DNA of 64,000 nucleotides from Bin55 sp964572845 (GTDB lineage: Bacteria; Pseudomonadota; Gammaproteobacteria; Pseudomonadales; Azotimanducaceae): the NCBI GenBank assembly GCA_964572845.1, contig CAZNFX010000007.1, forward strand, positions 62,001 to 126,000, given 5' to 3'. Each line of letters opens with the position of its first letter. Position 1 is the first letter of the stretch. Below the pieces are notes generated by a model. It had not been told where the DNA came from and did no database searches. It saw only the letters and a program-made list of their open reading frames with translations. Made by a program: the position numbers and the translations under genes. This document shows, one piece after another, positions 18,985 through 26,957 of this stretch.

Positions 18985-20895
18985 CTACTGACTACTCGCA
19001 GGAGCGGGCAGAACAAACCCTTGCTCCACTGCCATTCGGTAGCCAAGTCCCCTTGTGGCATCACCCTTTTCGACTGCCTCCGCGTCGTCACTTGTGAGAT
19101 AGTTCTTGGCCCTATCAATTTGATCGTCCGAAAGGCTTTTTTGCCAACTATTCCATGTAATTAGCGTCAGAGCGGCGCTAGATCTGGCTTTGGCGGTTGG
19201 TAATCGGTCGATGTTGTCGTATAAGTTTTTGGCATCGTTTGATGCCCATGTACTTACTAGGTTGCCGTAGTACCTCTCTTGCTCGGATTCGTCTAGGTTG
19301 GATGCTAATTTGAGTGCATTATCAGTTTGGCCAGCACGTACCAACGCTCCTCCTACCGAAATATGAGCCCAAAGACTAGTCTGTCCGTCACGAACCTGCG
19401 GTAGCATCGAAAGGGCTTTTTGTGGATCAGTCGACGCTATATAGCTCAAGACTGTATATTCCAACCCCGCACCGTTCCTGCCTATTGGCTGATTCAAGGC
19501 GGTTTGCATCGCGAATTCTGGATCGTCACGAGCTAGGCGGCTCAAAACCAGCGTTAATAGCTGTTCCCTCAAGTCATTGAGTTCTCCGTTGTTCAATACC
19601 CAATCCAACGCAGCGTTCACATCAGTTCGAACCCAATTGGAAACTATCGCGTAGGCGACGGAATATCGACTTGTAGGATCGTCCATGCCTGCCATCAATT
19701 GAGAAGCCTCTTCGGGAGATGTACGGGCGATAGCCATGATTGCTTGGCTCTGTGCCACAGCCCGGGAGGCTTCTGGAAGTCGATCCAGATTGTCCAGAAT
19801 GAAATGAGGATCACTGCTTGCCCAGACTTGCACAATCGAATACTCAAGATTCCTGCGAACCAATCCAGCTCCAATTGTCTGTGCTGCGTTGAGAGCCGAT
19901 TCTGGATCTATGCTAGCCCATGCTCTAGCTACGATCAATAGTAGGTTATTTCCTTCGTGATCCATGCCCTTCACGTATTCGAAGGCTTCACTTGGATCCG
20001 ACTGCACCACTCGTTGAACTATTGCGTTGAGAATCGACTGTCGGGTCTGCCAGTCCAGTAGTGATCGGTTTATGTCATCCAATACACTCAATCCGCTCTT
20101 GTCGAACCATGCTTCTGCAACTTGAATGAGCAATCCTGTTTGGGATGCGTCGCCTACATTGTCATTAACAAGAGAATTCCATGCTTGCTCAGGACTTTCC
20201 ATTGACCCAGCCAGCTTGGATTGTGCAATTAATTCAATTGCAAGTTGCTCGTTTCCAATTTGACGGGCGATTTCTCGGAGCTGCTCGTCAGCCAGGTCAT
20301 CTCTTGATTTGAGTATGCCTCGTAAGGCGGCCTGCTTCCGGAAACCTTCCAACGACTTGGCATGAGCGGTTGCCTTGTCCAAATCCTCTAAGGCCCATTG
20401 CGAAAAGGTCGTTGCAATCAAGCCATCGCGCTCGAAACGAGGCATCGTGGCTATATGAGTCAACGCTGCTTTGGGATCTAGCGAAGCGAATCGTTGAAAA
20501 ATGGAGATCCGAGTGTTGTGTCGTTGACTGTATTGTTCAATTTCCTTGGACTGCCGAATCAGTTCGACCAATTGCCGCTCGTTTGCTCTCGCAAGTAGAT
20601 TGTGCAATGCCACGGAACGATCGAAACCACGACTGAAAACGCTGAGATCGCTAAGCGATTCAACTTTTTCATAGGCTTCGCGAAGCTGATCTGGAGTCGA
20701 TGCTCCATCTAGGTTGAGAGCGCCGCTTGTGGCAGAAACTTCGGAGCTTTGCCGACTGTCGACATCGTGGCGCGCAGTTCCACCATTGCAACCCGTGGCA
20801 CCGACAAGAACCACTGAAATTGCTGTCAATCCCAACCAAGGCAGGAACAAATGTCGACGTCGCGAATGGGTTTGCCGTGGATAGGAAGTAACCAT
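18985..20895 (-). CDS. Paralogue C: predicted lipoprotein with helical repeats, function unknown
   Basis: Second gene of the cluster, 636 residues from the ATG at 20895 (a TTG one codon upstream is possible). Unlike the other copies it begins with a lipoprotein-like signal: basic SRRRH, a hydrophobic core, then VGATGCNGG with the candidate lipidated cysteine at residue 36. The -3 position is Ala rather than the usual Leu, so the lipobox is acceptable but not ideal. No Asp follows the cysteine, which would favour outer-membrane sorting. The rest matches the family: FDRSVALHNLLARANE, repeats such as ARAWASIDPESALNAA, and the tail block RLPTAKARSSAALTL. It is closest to paralogue D (shared SRDDL, QRHNTR-like and RYYG segments). 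The C-terminus has an extra tail ending PAPASSQ. Confidence 0.85.
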   Translation of the reverse strand: MVTSYPRQTHSRRRHLFLPWLGLTAISVVLVGATGCNGGTARHDVDSRQSSEVSATSGALNLDGASTPDQLREAYEKVESLSDLSVFSRGFDRSVALHNLLARANERQLVELIRQSKEIEQYSQRHNTRISIFQRFASLDPKAALTHIATMPRFERDGLIATTFSQWALEDLDKATAHAKSLEGFRKQAALRGILKSRDDLADEQLREIARQIGNEQLAIELIAQSKLAGSMESPEQAWNSLVNDNVGDASQTGLLIQVAEAWFDKSGLSVLDDINRSLLDWQTRQSILNAIVQRVVQSDPSEAFEYVKGMDHEGNNLLLIVARAWASIDPESALNAAQTIGAGLVRRNLEYSIVQVWASSDPHFILDNLDRLPEASRAVAQSQAIMAIARTSPEEASQLMAGMDDPTSRYSVAYAIVSNWVRTDVNAALDWVLNNGELNDLREQLLTLVLSRLARDDPEFAMQTALNQPIGRNGAGLEYTVLSYIASTDPQKALSMLPQVRDGQTSLWAHISVGGALVRAGQTDNALKLASNLDESEQERYYGNLVSTWASNDAKNLYDNIDRLPTAKARSSAALTLITWNSWQKSLSDDQIDRAKNYLTSDDAEAVEKGDATRGLGYRMAVEQGFVLPAPASSQ

Positions 20896-20936
20896 CAATT
20901 CAAACCCTTGTGGACGCTAAATTTATAGTATTTCAA

Positions 20937-20966
20937 CAATCTAGCGGGTCAAGTCATACTAGATTG
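20937..20966. repeat. Inverted repeat, 8-bp arms, between paralogues D and C
   Basis: CAATCTAG and CTAGATTG are perfect arms 14 bases apart, lying just beyond the stop of paralogue D and about 40 bases upstream of paralogue C. On the minus strand the spacer carries TTGACC, and TACTAT follows 16 bases later, so the repeat straddles a possible promoter of C. Confidence 0.55.
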
Positions 20967-20974
20967 AATTGAGT

Positions 20975-22867
20975 TCAACGACTACGTCGAAAGGACGTGG
21001 GACCCCCTCCCGAGTTTCTTTGCCAGTTACCACCTCTGGATCTAGTGCGTTCCATAGTGCGTGCATCTTGTTCGGTCAGAAACGACCTAGCGTAGTCCAA
21101 CTGTTCCTCGGTCAAGTCTCGTTGCCAGCGACTGTTGAAGAGCATTGTCATTGCTGCGCGCGACTTGACTTGCGGAGAGGGAAGTCTATCCATGGATGCC
21201 AGCAAGTCCTGGGGGTCGCGACGTCCCCACGCACTTACAACTGATTGATAGTAGTAGGTCTGTGTCCGGTCGGAGAGGCTGCTCGCCAACTTTAGAGCTT
21301 TATCAATGTCTCCGTTTCTAGCCAATGCACTTCCGACCGCAGCGTAAGCAGCTGACTTGGTCTGCCCATCACGGACCTGGGAGAGCATTTCGATAGCTTT
21401 TTGCATGTCGATGTTTGCCAATCGAGCAATGACAACGGACTCCAGCCCACGTTGGTCGCCACTGATCGGCTGTTGCAATGCGGTTTCCATTGCCAATTGC
21501 GGGTCTACCCGCGTCAATTCGTTCAGCACGACTTCAAGCAGTCGATTTTGCATGCTCTGCACATCCTGACTGCCTAACACCCAATCCAAAGCTCCGTAGA
21601 CGTCCTGACGAGACCAACTCCCTGCAATGGACCGTGCAACGTCCCATCTAGTGTTATTGCCGGATACAGTAGACATGAGCGAGGCAGCTTCCTCTGGGGA
21701 AGTACGAGCCATAGCAATAATCGCTGTCCTTCTTCCCATGTTTCTCGTTTCTTCTGGGAACAATTCAATCGCTTCGAGTACTGCGTGTGGGTCGTTGTAT
21801 GCCCAGCGGTTAACGATTGACTCCAGGAGCGTTCGTCGCAAACTCTCCGACTCGACACTGACCACGGCGTCGAGGGCTGCATGCGCATCCGATCCTACCC
21901 AAGCTTGAACGAGTGTAGTAGCAATGAAGTTGCCACGGTCGTTGTCGTAATTCAAGACTTCCGCGAACAATCCTTCGGGGTCGGACTGCGCCAACCGATG
22001 AACAACGGACCCCAGGATTGCCATCCGCGATTGCCAATTGGAAAGAGATTCATTGATCTCCTGTAGTGCGCTGAATCCACTCTGTTCCACCCACTTCTGA
22101 GCAACTTCGACCAGCATTGCAACTTGCGCAATATCGTCATGGTCGTCGTTGACTAGCATGTTCCATGTCGCTTGTGGATCCTCGATGGATTCAGACATTT
22201 GTGATTGTGTAAAGAAATCGATTGCAAACTGTTCACTACCAATGTCACGTGCAATCCCTAACCTTAAGTCCTCAGACAGATCGTCTCGTGACTGCAATAT
22301 TCCATTCAATGCTGCCAATTTCTTCGATCCTTCTAGTTGCCTTGCTTTGGCGACGGCGTTGTCTAGGTCGAGTTGAGACCACTCCCTAAAGACCACACTT
22401 ACCAACGAGTCATGCCGATTGCCCGGTAGATTCTCGATTCGAACCAGAGCATTCGCTGGATTGATTGTTGCATAGCGCTGAAAGATGGCTTCTTGGGTAC
22501 TGTGCTGCCGACTCTTGGGGGTCATTTCCATTGACTGCTCTATGAGTAGATTCAAATCCGATGAGTTTGAGTCAATCAAAATGCGGTGCAACGCGACTGT
22601 GCGCGCAAAGTCGCTGTCGAGCTGTGACAGGTCATAGAGATTTCCTATGGAATCACTTGCAATTCCACTTTGTGATGCCGGCGATCCATCAAGTAGCCCT
22701 TGTCCAACGTCAGAATCGATTGATCGATCCAGATTGGCTGCATGGTCCGTCGATTTGTCGCTGAAGTTGGCTATGAGCAGTACGGCTCCAAAAATTGCCG
22801 CTGTCACAACGACTCCGGCGACGAATGGTATTGCCTTGCCGGTTGATTTCTTAAGTGGCAATTTCAT
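20975..22867 (-). CDS. Paralogue D: membrane-anchored helical-repeat protein, function unknown
   Basis: First gene of the cluster, 630 residues. The ATG at 22867 has a purine-rich AGGGG ribosome site five bases upstream. A basic N-terminus (KLPLKKSTGK) and one helix at about 12-35 (VVVTAAIFGAVLLIA) predict an N-in anchor with the domain in the periplasm. An Asp/Ser-rich linker leads to FARTVALHRILIDS and helical repeats such as VQAWVGSDAHAALDAV and SAWGRRDPQDLLASMD. The block RLPSPQVKSRAAMTM is present near the end. The C-terminus differs from the other copies: a basic, glycine- and arginine-rich tail (RSRGGNWQRNSGGG). It is closest to paralogue C over the repeats although the anchors differ. 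No catalytic motif is visible. Confidence 0.85.
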   Translation of the reverse strand: MKLPLKKSTGKAIPFVAGVVVTAAIFGAVLLIANFSDKSTDHAANLDRSIDSDVGQGLLDGSPASQSGIASDSIGNLYDLSQLDSDFARTVALHRILIDSNSSDLNLLIEQSMEMTPKSRQHSTQEAIFQRYATINPANALVRIENLPGNRHDSLVSVVFREWSQLDLDNAVAKARQLEGSKKLAALNGILQSRDDLSEDLRLGIARDIGSEQFAIDFFTQSQMSESIEDPQATWNMLVNDDHDDIAQVAMLVEVAQKWVEQSGFSALQEINESLSNWQSRMAILGSVVHRLAQSDPEGLFAEVLNYDNDRGNFIATTLVQAWVGSDAHAALDAVVSVESESLRRTLLESIVNRWAYNDPHAVLEAIELFPEETRNMGRRTAIIAMARTSPEEAASLMSTVSGNNTRWDVARSIAGSWSRQDVYGALDWVLGSQDVQSMQNRLLEVVLNELTRVDPQLAMETALQQPISGDQRGLESVVIARLANIDMQKAIEMLSQVRDGQTKSAAYAAVGSALARNGDIDKALKLASSLSDRTQTYYYQSVVSAWGRRDPQDLLASMDRLPSPQVKSRAAMTMLFNSRWQRDLTEEQLDYARSFLTEQDARTMERTRSRGGNWQRNSGGGPTSFRRSR

Positions 22868-23340
22868 GGGTACCCCTTTTTGAGCAGGGCATCGTAGGTA
22901 GATGCCTAATCATACAGCCAATATTGCGATCGTCAACGATTAAGTGTCTCTTGGACAATGCAAATCAACAGCAAGATCCAAGACTTACTCCCTGATGTTG
23001 TCACAGTCACCTTCCAACAAACCACTGGTCATTTGGTGGCGACTGACAGGTACGAATTCGGTCAGTTGGCATTAACACTCCTTGTTACGTTGGTACACAG
23101 TTGTTCCGTCGAGGAATTCATTGAGAGTGGCCATGCAAGTTGCTGAATGAGCCCAACTGTTGATAGCGGGCCACGTTCGTAATCAAGGTCGCATGCAAGG
23201 TCGCCTATGTGGCACAATCTCTGATTCCAGTGTTTTGGCACTTTCGACCAACCGAACAATGACGGTGGTGCTCGATTGATCCGATATCTCGTTGAAGATA
23301 CGCTAGGTGTCAAACCTCGTATTAGACTATTCTGATTGCC
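22868..23340. other. Divergent intergenic region between paralogue D and the PhyH gene
   Basis: About 470 bases. It contains the promoter of the paralogue cluster at its left end (listed separately). Short open frames on both strands in this stretch carry no motif or ribosome site and are not called. I see no tRNA or known RNA structure. Confidence 0.5.
22909..22936 (-). promoter_or_regulatory. Predicted sigma-70 promoter of the paralogue cluster
   Basis: On the minus strand TTGACG (22936-22931) and TATGAT (22914-22909) are 16 bases apart, each five of six to consensus. Transcription would start near 22902, giving a leader of about 35 bases before the ATG of paralogue D. This is the best promoter-like sequence in the accessory block. 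Confidence 0.6.
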
Positions 23341-24492
23341 ATGCAAGACGACATTACCTCATCAGCTTCGCACGAATTGCCGCAAGCGGCCGACTTCAAA
23401 GAAACTATCCGTCGTTTACGCTCAGAAAATGTGCAGCTGCGCAAGGATCTGAGAAAAGTTCAAGAAAAACAAGATCTTATAGACAATCCGAGATCATGGC
23501 AATCTGCCATGCGAGCAGGTATAGGTTATTCCGACGGACATTCTCATACTAGCGCTATTGGTGCTGGCAGATTGTTGAAGCAACTCGCTGGAATTTCGAA
23601 AGAGCGCATGAAAGCTGGGCACATTCGCAACAGCACCGAGATCGACTACCTGCCCGTTCCCTCGGACGATGAAGCACAGCTCGAGGCAGACTTCGTACGA
23701 TGGGGCTACTGTCTTGTATCGGATGCACTCTCACAAGAGCAGATTCAGCGCCAGCTCGACCGATTGCTTGATCAAGCGCAAGCGGAACGCACAGCCAACA
23801 AGGCACTAATGACAAGCCGCAACGAAAGGGCACAGCTCGTCAACAATCTTGTTTTAAAGGGTGCGGTTTTTAGAGATCTGGTGGAGTTCAAGCAGTCGGC
23901 AGCTCAACGCGGTCCGCTTGTTGACCGGTTGCTGACCAAGATTATGGGCGAGGGGTTTGGTCTGGGTTGCGCACATGGGTCCATCGTGCATGAGGGCGGA
24001 GGCCTGCAGGAATTGCATATTGATCAAGGCTTGATGCCACTACCTTATCCGCCATTTCCTTTTGGTTCCTTGATCATTTGGTGTTTTAGCGACTTTGATT
24101 TGGAAAAGGGCGCAACGTACATTGTTCCGGGCTCCCATCGCACACCCGAAGGACATACTCTCTTCGAACCTGGAACCAATCTGCTTGAGTTGGTCGATGA
24201 GGAGCCGGGATTGGTTGCGATATGTGCTCCAGCGGGCACCTGCATAATTACCGACACTCGAGTACTGCATTGCGGCGGGCGACGAACAGTGTCGGGTACA
24301 CGGTATGGCATGCGCTGTCATTACAACCGGCATTTCATTCGTGCTTTGCACGAGCAGTCCAGCGCAAATCTGCACGTTCCAAACGATGTCTATGAGCTCT
24401 TGTCCGATAGGCTGAAGCACATGATGGGCATTGTTCATAACAACCCAAATCCAATGGGTGAGCTTTCCTGTCGCAACGAATCGGAGAGTTGA
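23341..24492 (+). CDS. Phytanoyl-CoA dioxygenase (PhyH) family Fe(II)/2-oxoglutarate oxygenase
   Basis: The 383-residue protein has an N-terminal coiled coil (about 20-48, rich in E/K/R/L) and a PhyH-type double-stranded beta-helix domain from about residue 115. The iron-binding facial triad is visible: His226 and Asp228 in ELHIDQG, and a distal His310 in VLHCGG, with Arg321 in the following strand as a candidate 2-oxoglutarate ligand. The segment ATYIVPGSHR is typical of the family. PhyH enzymes hydroxylate acyl-CoAs, ectoine, secondary metabolites and others; the substrate is not predictable here. It stands alone, divergent from the paralogue cluster and convergent with hemH. Confidence 0.78.
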   Translation: MQDDITSSASHELPQAADFKETIRRLRSENVQLRKDLRKVQEKQDLIDNPRSWQSAMRAGIGYSDGHSHTSAIGAGRLLKQLAGISKERMKAGHIRNSTEIDYLPVPSDDEAQLEADFVRWGYCLVSDALSQEQIQRQLDRLLDQAQAERTANKALMTSRNERAQLVNNLVLKGAVFRDLVEFKQSAAQRGPLVDRLLTKIMGEGFGLGCAHGSIVHEGGGLQELHIDQGLMPLPYPPFPFGSLIIWCFSDFDLEKGATYIVPGSHRTPEGHTLFEPGTNLLELVDEEPGLVAICAPAGTCIITDTRVLHCGGRRTVSGTRYGMRCHYNRHFIRALHEQSSANLHVPNDVYELLSDRLKHMMGIVHNNPNPMGELSCRNESES

Positions 24493-24508
24493 TGCGTCGG
24501 GTAGTCAG

Positions 24509-25501
24509 TTAGCAGTCGCCAGCCTGCTCGCGCACAAGTGCCGAGAGGAATTGAATCCAATTTGGATCAGAGTTGAGACAGGGGATGAGCTGCAGATGTT
24601 CGCCGCCCTCTGACTCAAACTGTCGCTTTGCCTGAATGCCAATTTCTTCTAGCGTCTCCAGGTTGTCCACCGTAAACGCTGGGCAAGCTACCGCGATTCT
24701 TCGAATTCCTTTCTTCGCAATCGATGAAATTGTGTCGACGGTTGATGGTTCTAACCACTTCAGCCTGCCCAGACGAGATTGGAACGCGACAGAGAAGGGT
24801 GCTTCCAATTCTTGTCCTACCGCTTCTGCTGTCCATAGACATTGATGCCTATAGCAGGTCGCATGAGACTGCGAAGACACCTCACAGCAATCGGGAGAAG
24901 CCAGACAATGCCGACCTGTTGGGTCTGCCTTTCTTATATGCCGCAGCGGGAGGCTGTGAAAGCTAAGGACGACATGTTCAATACCATCATCCAGTTCCTG
25001 AGCAATTTGCTTGGAAAGGATTTGGATATAGCGGTCATGGCTGTAGAACGGAGGCACAACCATTAGCTCTACGTTTTTCGCGAGTTGCCGAGCCCTCTCG
25101 ACCAATGTGGTTCGAGTCGAGTCGGCATGCTGCGGGTAAACAGGCAAGAGAATGACTTTTGTACACCCCACAAGCGAGTCAAATGCGTTTTGAAGCGACG
25201 GTTCGCCATAGCGCATTCCAACAACCGTTTGGAATCCGGATTCGTGCGCCAACGCCTCAGCAATGTCGTTTGTAAATTTACGCAGTGGACCGCCGTCCCA
25301 ATGCCATATGGACTCGTACGACTTCGAAGAATTGGAACTTCGCAAGGGAGCGACTACGCCTCGCACCAAGATTTGACGGAGTGGAGTTGGCAAATCGACC
25401 ACGTAAGGATCAGAAAGAAACTCAGCGAGAAACTGATGAACATCATGACGGGACGGTGTAGCAGGCGACCCTAGATTTGCAACTATTACTCCAACTTTCA
25501 T
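24509..25501 (-). CDS. hemH: Ferrochelatase
   Basis: This 330-residue protein inserts Fe(II) into protoporphyrin IX, the last step of protohaem synthesis, at the cytoplasmic membrane. Catalytic His182 lies in SFHSLP and the partner Glu282 in NLETLEEI; VANLGSP at the N-terminus is also typical. Five cysteines sit in an internal segment (Cys199, 205, 206, 216, 221). Several proteobacterial ferrochelatases carry a [2Fe-2S] cluster on cysteines in a similar internal segment, so a cluster is likely here by inference. The gene is divergent from hisH with only 54 bases between the starts, which leaves room for one shared control region. The length is normal. Confidence 0.93.
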   Translation of the reverse strand: MKVGVIVANLGSPATPSRHDVHQFLAEFLSDPYVVDLPTPLRQILVRGVVAPLRSSNSSKSYESIWHWDGGPLRKFTNDIAEALAHESGFQTVVGMRYGEPSLQNAFDSLVGCTKVILLPVYPQHADSTRTTLVERARQLAKNVELMVVPPFYSHDRYIQILSKQIAQELDDGIEHVVLSFHSLPLRHIRKADPTGRHCLASPDCCEVSSQSHATCYRHQCLWTAEAVGQELEAPFSVAFQSRLGRLKWLEPSTVDTISSIAKKGIRRIAVACPAFTVDNLETLEEIGIQAKRQFESEGGEHLQLIPCLNSDPNWIQFLSALVREQAGDC

Positions 25502-25555
25502 TGATCTCCGACTCGCAATATCGCTGAAAATCGATAATATCCGCGGTTTTTCAGG

Positions 25556-26185
25556 ATGTCCCTAGTGCTGGCTATCGTAGATTATGACGCTGGCAACCTG
25601 CGAAGCGTGCAAAGAGCCTGCGCCGAGGTTGGAGTTCCTGCGGTCGTCACTGCATCACCCAATGAGATTCGAGAAGCCGAAAGAGTGATTTTTCCAGGTG
25701 TCGGTGCAGCCGGACCGGCAATGCGAAGCATACGAAGCGCTGGCATTGACACGGCGCTTGTGGATGTCTTCAACTCTGGACGTCCGTTGCTCGGGATTTG
25801 CATGGGCTTGCAAATTTGCCTCGAGCACTCAGAAGAAGATGACACATCCACTCTTGGAATGGTGCCTGGTCAGGTTTGCCGATTTCGATTGAACAATCCC
25901 AATCTCAAAATTCCCCACATGGGGTGGAACAATCTTCAAGTTGTACGGGACCATCCGGTATTGCAATCAATCGATGAGTCAGTCGAGTTCTATTTTGTTC
26001 ACGCCTACTATCCTCAACCGAAGCGTACTGAGGACGTAATTGCAGTTTCGACCTACGAAAAGGAATTCTGCTGTGTGGTTGGATTCAAGAACTTCGTCGG
26101 GACTCAGTTCCACCCGGAAAAGAGCGGTCGAGCTGGCCTTTCCCTGTTAGAGAGATTCGTAACGTGGGAGGGAAACCATGCTTAG
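25556..26185 (+). CDS. hisH: Imidazole glycerol phosphate synthase, glutamine amidotransferase subunit
   Basis: HisH (209 residues) releases ammonia from glutamine and passes it to HisF in histidine synthesis. The class I amidotransferase triad is complete: Cys82 in GICMG, His186 and Glu188 in QFHPEKS. It overlaps hisF by eight bases, so translation is probably coupled. The start at 25556 has AGG directly adjacent; a GTG three codons on is an alternative with better spacing. No hisA, hisB or hisI is in the window, so the pair is detached from a full his operon. Confidence 0.93.
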   Translation: MSLVLAIVDYDAGNLRSVQRACAEVGVPAVVTASPNEIREAERVIFPGVGAAGPAMRSIRSAGIDTALVDVFNSGRPLLGICMGLQICLEHSEEDDTSTLGMVPGQVCRFRLNNPNLKIPHMGWNNLQVVRDHPVLQSIDESVEFYFVHAYYPQPKRTEDVIAVSTYEKEFCCVVGFKNFVGTQFHPEKSGRAGLSLLERFVTWEGNHA

Positions 26186-26957
26186 TAAACGCGTCGTTGC
26201 ATGTCTTGATGTTCGGGATGGCAAACTTGCCAAGAGTGTAAAGTTTGTGGACACCAAAGACATTGGCGATCCTGTCGCGAAAGCAAGGGAATACTACGAC
26301 GATGGACTGGATGAGCTTGTTTTCTACGACATCACGGCTTCAAGCGAGAAGCGCAAAATCATGCTCGACGTCGTAGAGTCCGTGGCGGATCAGGTGTTCA
26401 TACCTCTTTCAGTAGGGGGCGGAATTCGATCGGTGGATGATGCGACCGATCTGCGTCTTGCGGGAGCGGAGAAGATAAACGTAAATTCTGCTGCTGTACG
26501 GAGACCACAGCTTGTTCAGGAGTGCGCCAACGCGATTGGCTCGCAGAACGTCGTACTGTCAATGGATATTCTGAAAAGTCGGATTGATCACGAAACTCCA
26601 AGCGGGTACAGGATCATAATCGACGGTGGTCGAACCGACACTGGGCTTGATGCCCTGGAGTGGGCATTGAGAGGCGAAGACCTTGGTGCCGGAGAGTTGG
26701 TAGTAAATTCCATTGATGCGGATGGGACGCTAGATGGCTACGAGATTGAATTGACGAGAATGCTCAGCGATGCCGTGAGAATACCCATTGTTGCTTCGGG
26801 AGGTGCGGGAACTCCCCACCATCTCTTTGCAGTTTTAACAGAGGGTCGCGCCGACGCTGCGTTGGTCGCATCCATGGTGCACTATGGAACCTACAAAGTC
26901 AGCGAATTGAAACACTATTTGTCATCGCGTGAGGTGAAGGTCAGGATGTCTTGGTGA
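26178..26957 (+). CDS. hisF: Imidazole glycerol phosphate synthase, cyclase subunit
   Basis: HisF is a (beta-alpha)8 barrel that uses ammonia from HisH to turn PRFAR into imidazole glycerol phosphate and AICAR. Catalytic Asp11 (CLDVRDG) and Asp130 (LSMDI) are present, with the phosphate loops SVGGGIR and VASGGAGT. At 259 residues the length is normal. The C-terminus HYGTYKVSELKHYL and the segment SGYRIIIDGGRT differ from the enteric type and look more like HisF of deltaproteobacteria, which hints at a different lineage of the pair. It overlaps hisH by eight bases and the next gene by one. Confidence 0.93.
   Translation: MLSKRVVACLDVRDGKLAKSVKFVDTKDIGDPVAKAREYYDDGLDELVFYDITASSEKRKIMLDVVESVADQVFIPLSVGGGIRSVDDATDLRLAGAEKINVNSAAVRRPQLVQECANAIGSQNVVLSMDILKSRIDHETPSGYRIIIDGGRTDTGLDALEWALRGEDLGAGELVVNSIDADGTLDGYEIELTRMLSDAVRIPIVASGGAGTPHHLFAVLTEGRADAALVASMVHYGTYKVSELKHYLSSREVKVRMSW

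Noticed and set aside
22958..23346. Short open frames on both strands upstream of the PhyH gene
   Set aside because: No recognisable motif, and no good start context; the region more likely carries control sequence.
24509..25501. Extra cysteines in the ferrochelatase as a novel feature
   Set aside because: Internal cysteine clusters holding a [2Fe-2S] site are known in several proteobacterial ferrochelatases.
25556..26957. hisH-hisF as an LPS-modification pair like WbuZ/WbuY
   Set aside because: Both keep normal lengths and the residues needed for histidine synthesis, and no sugar gene is nearby.
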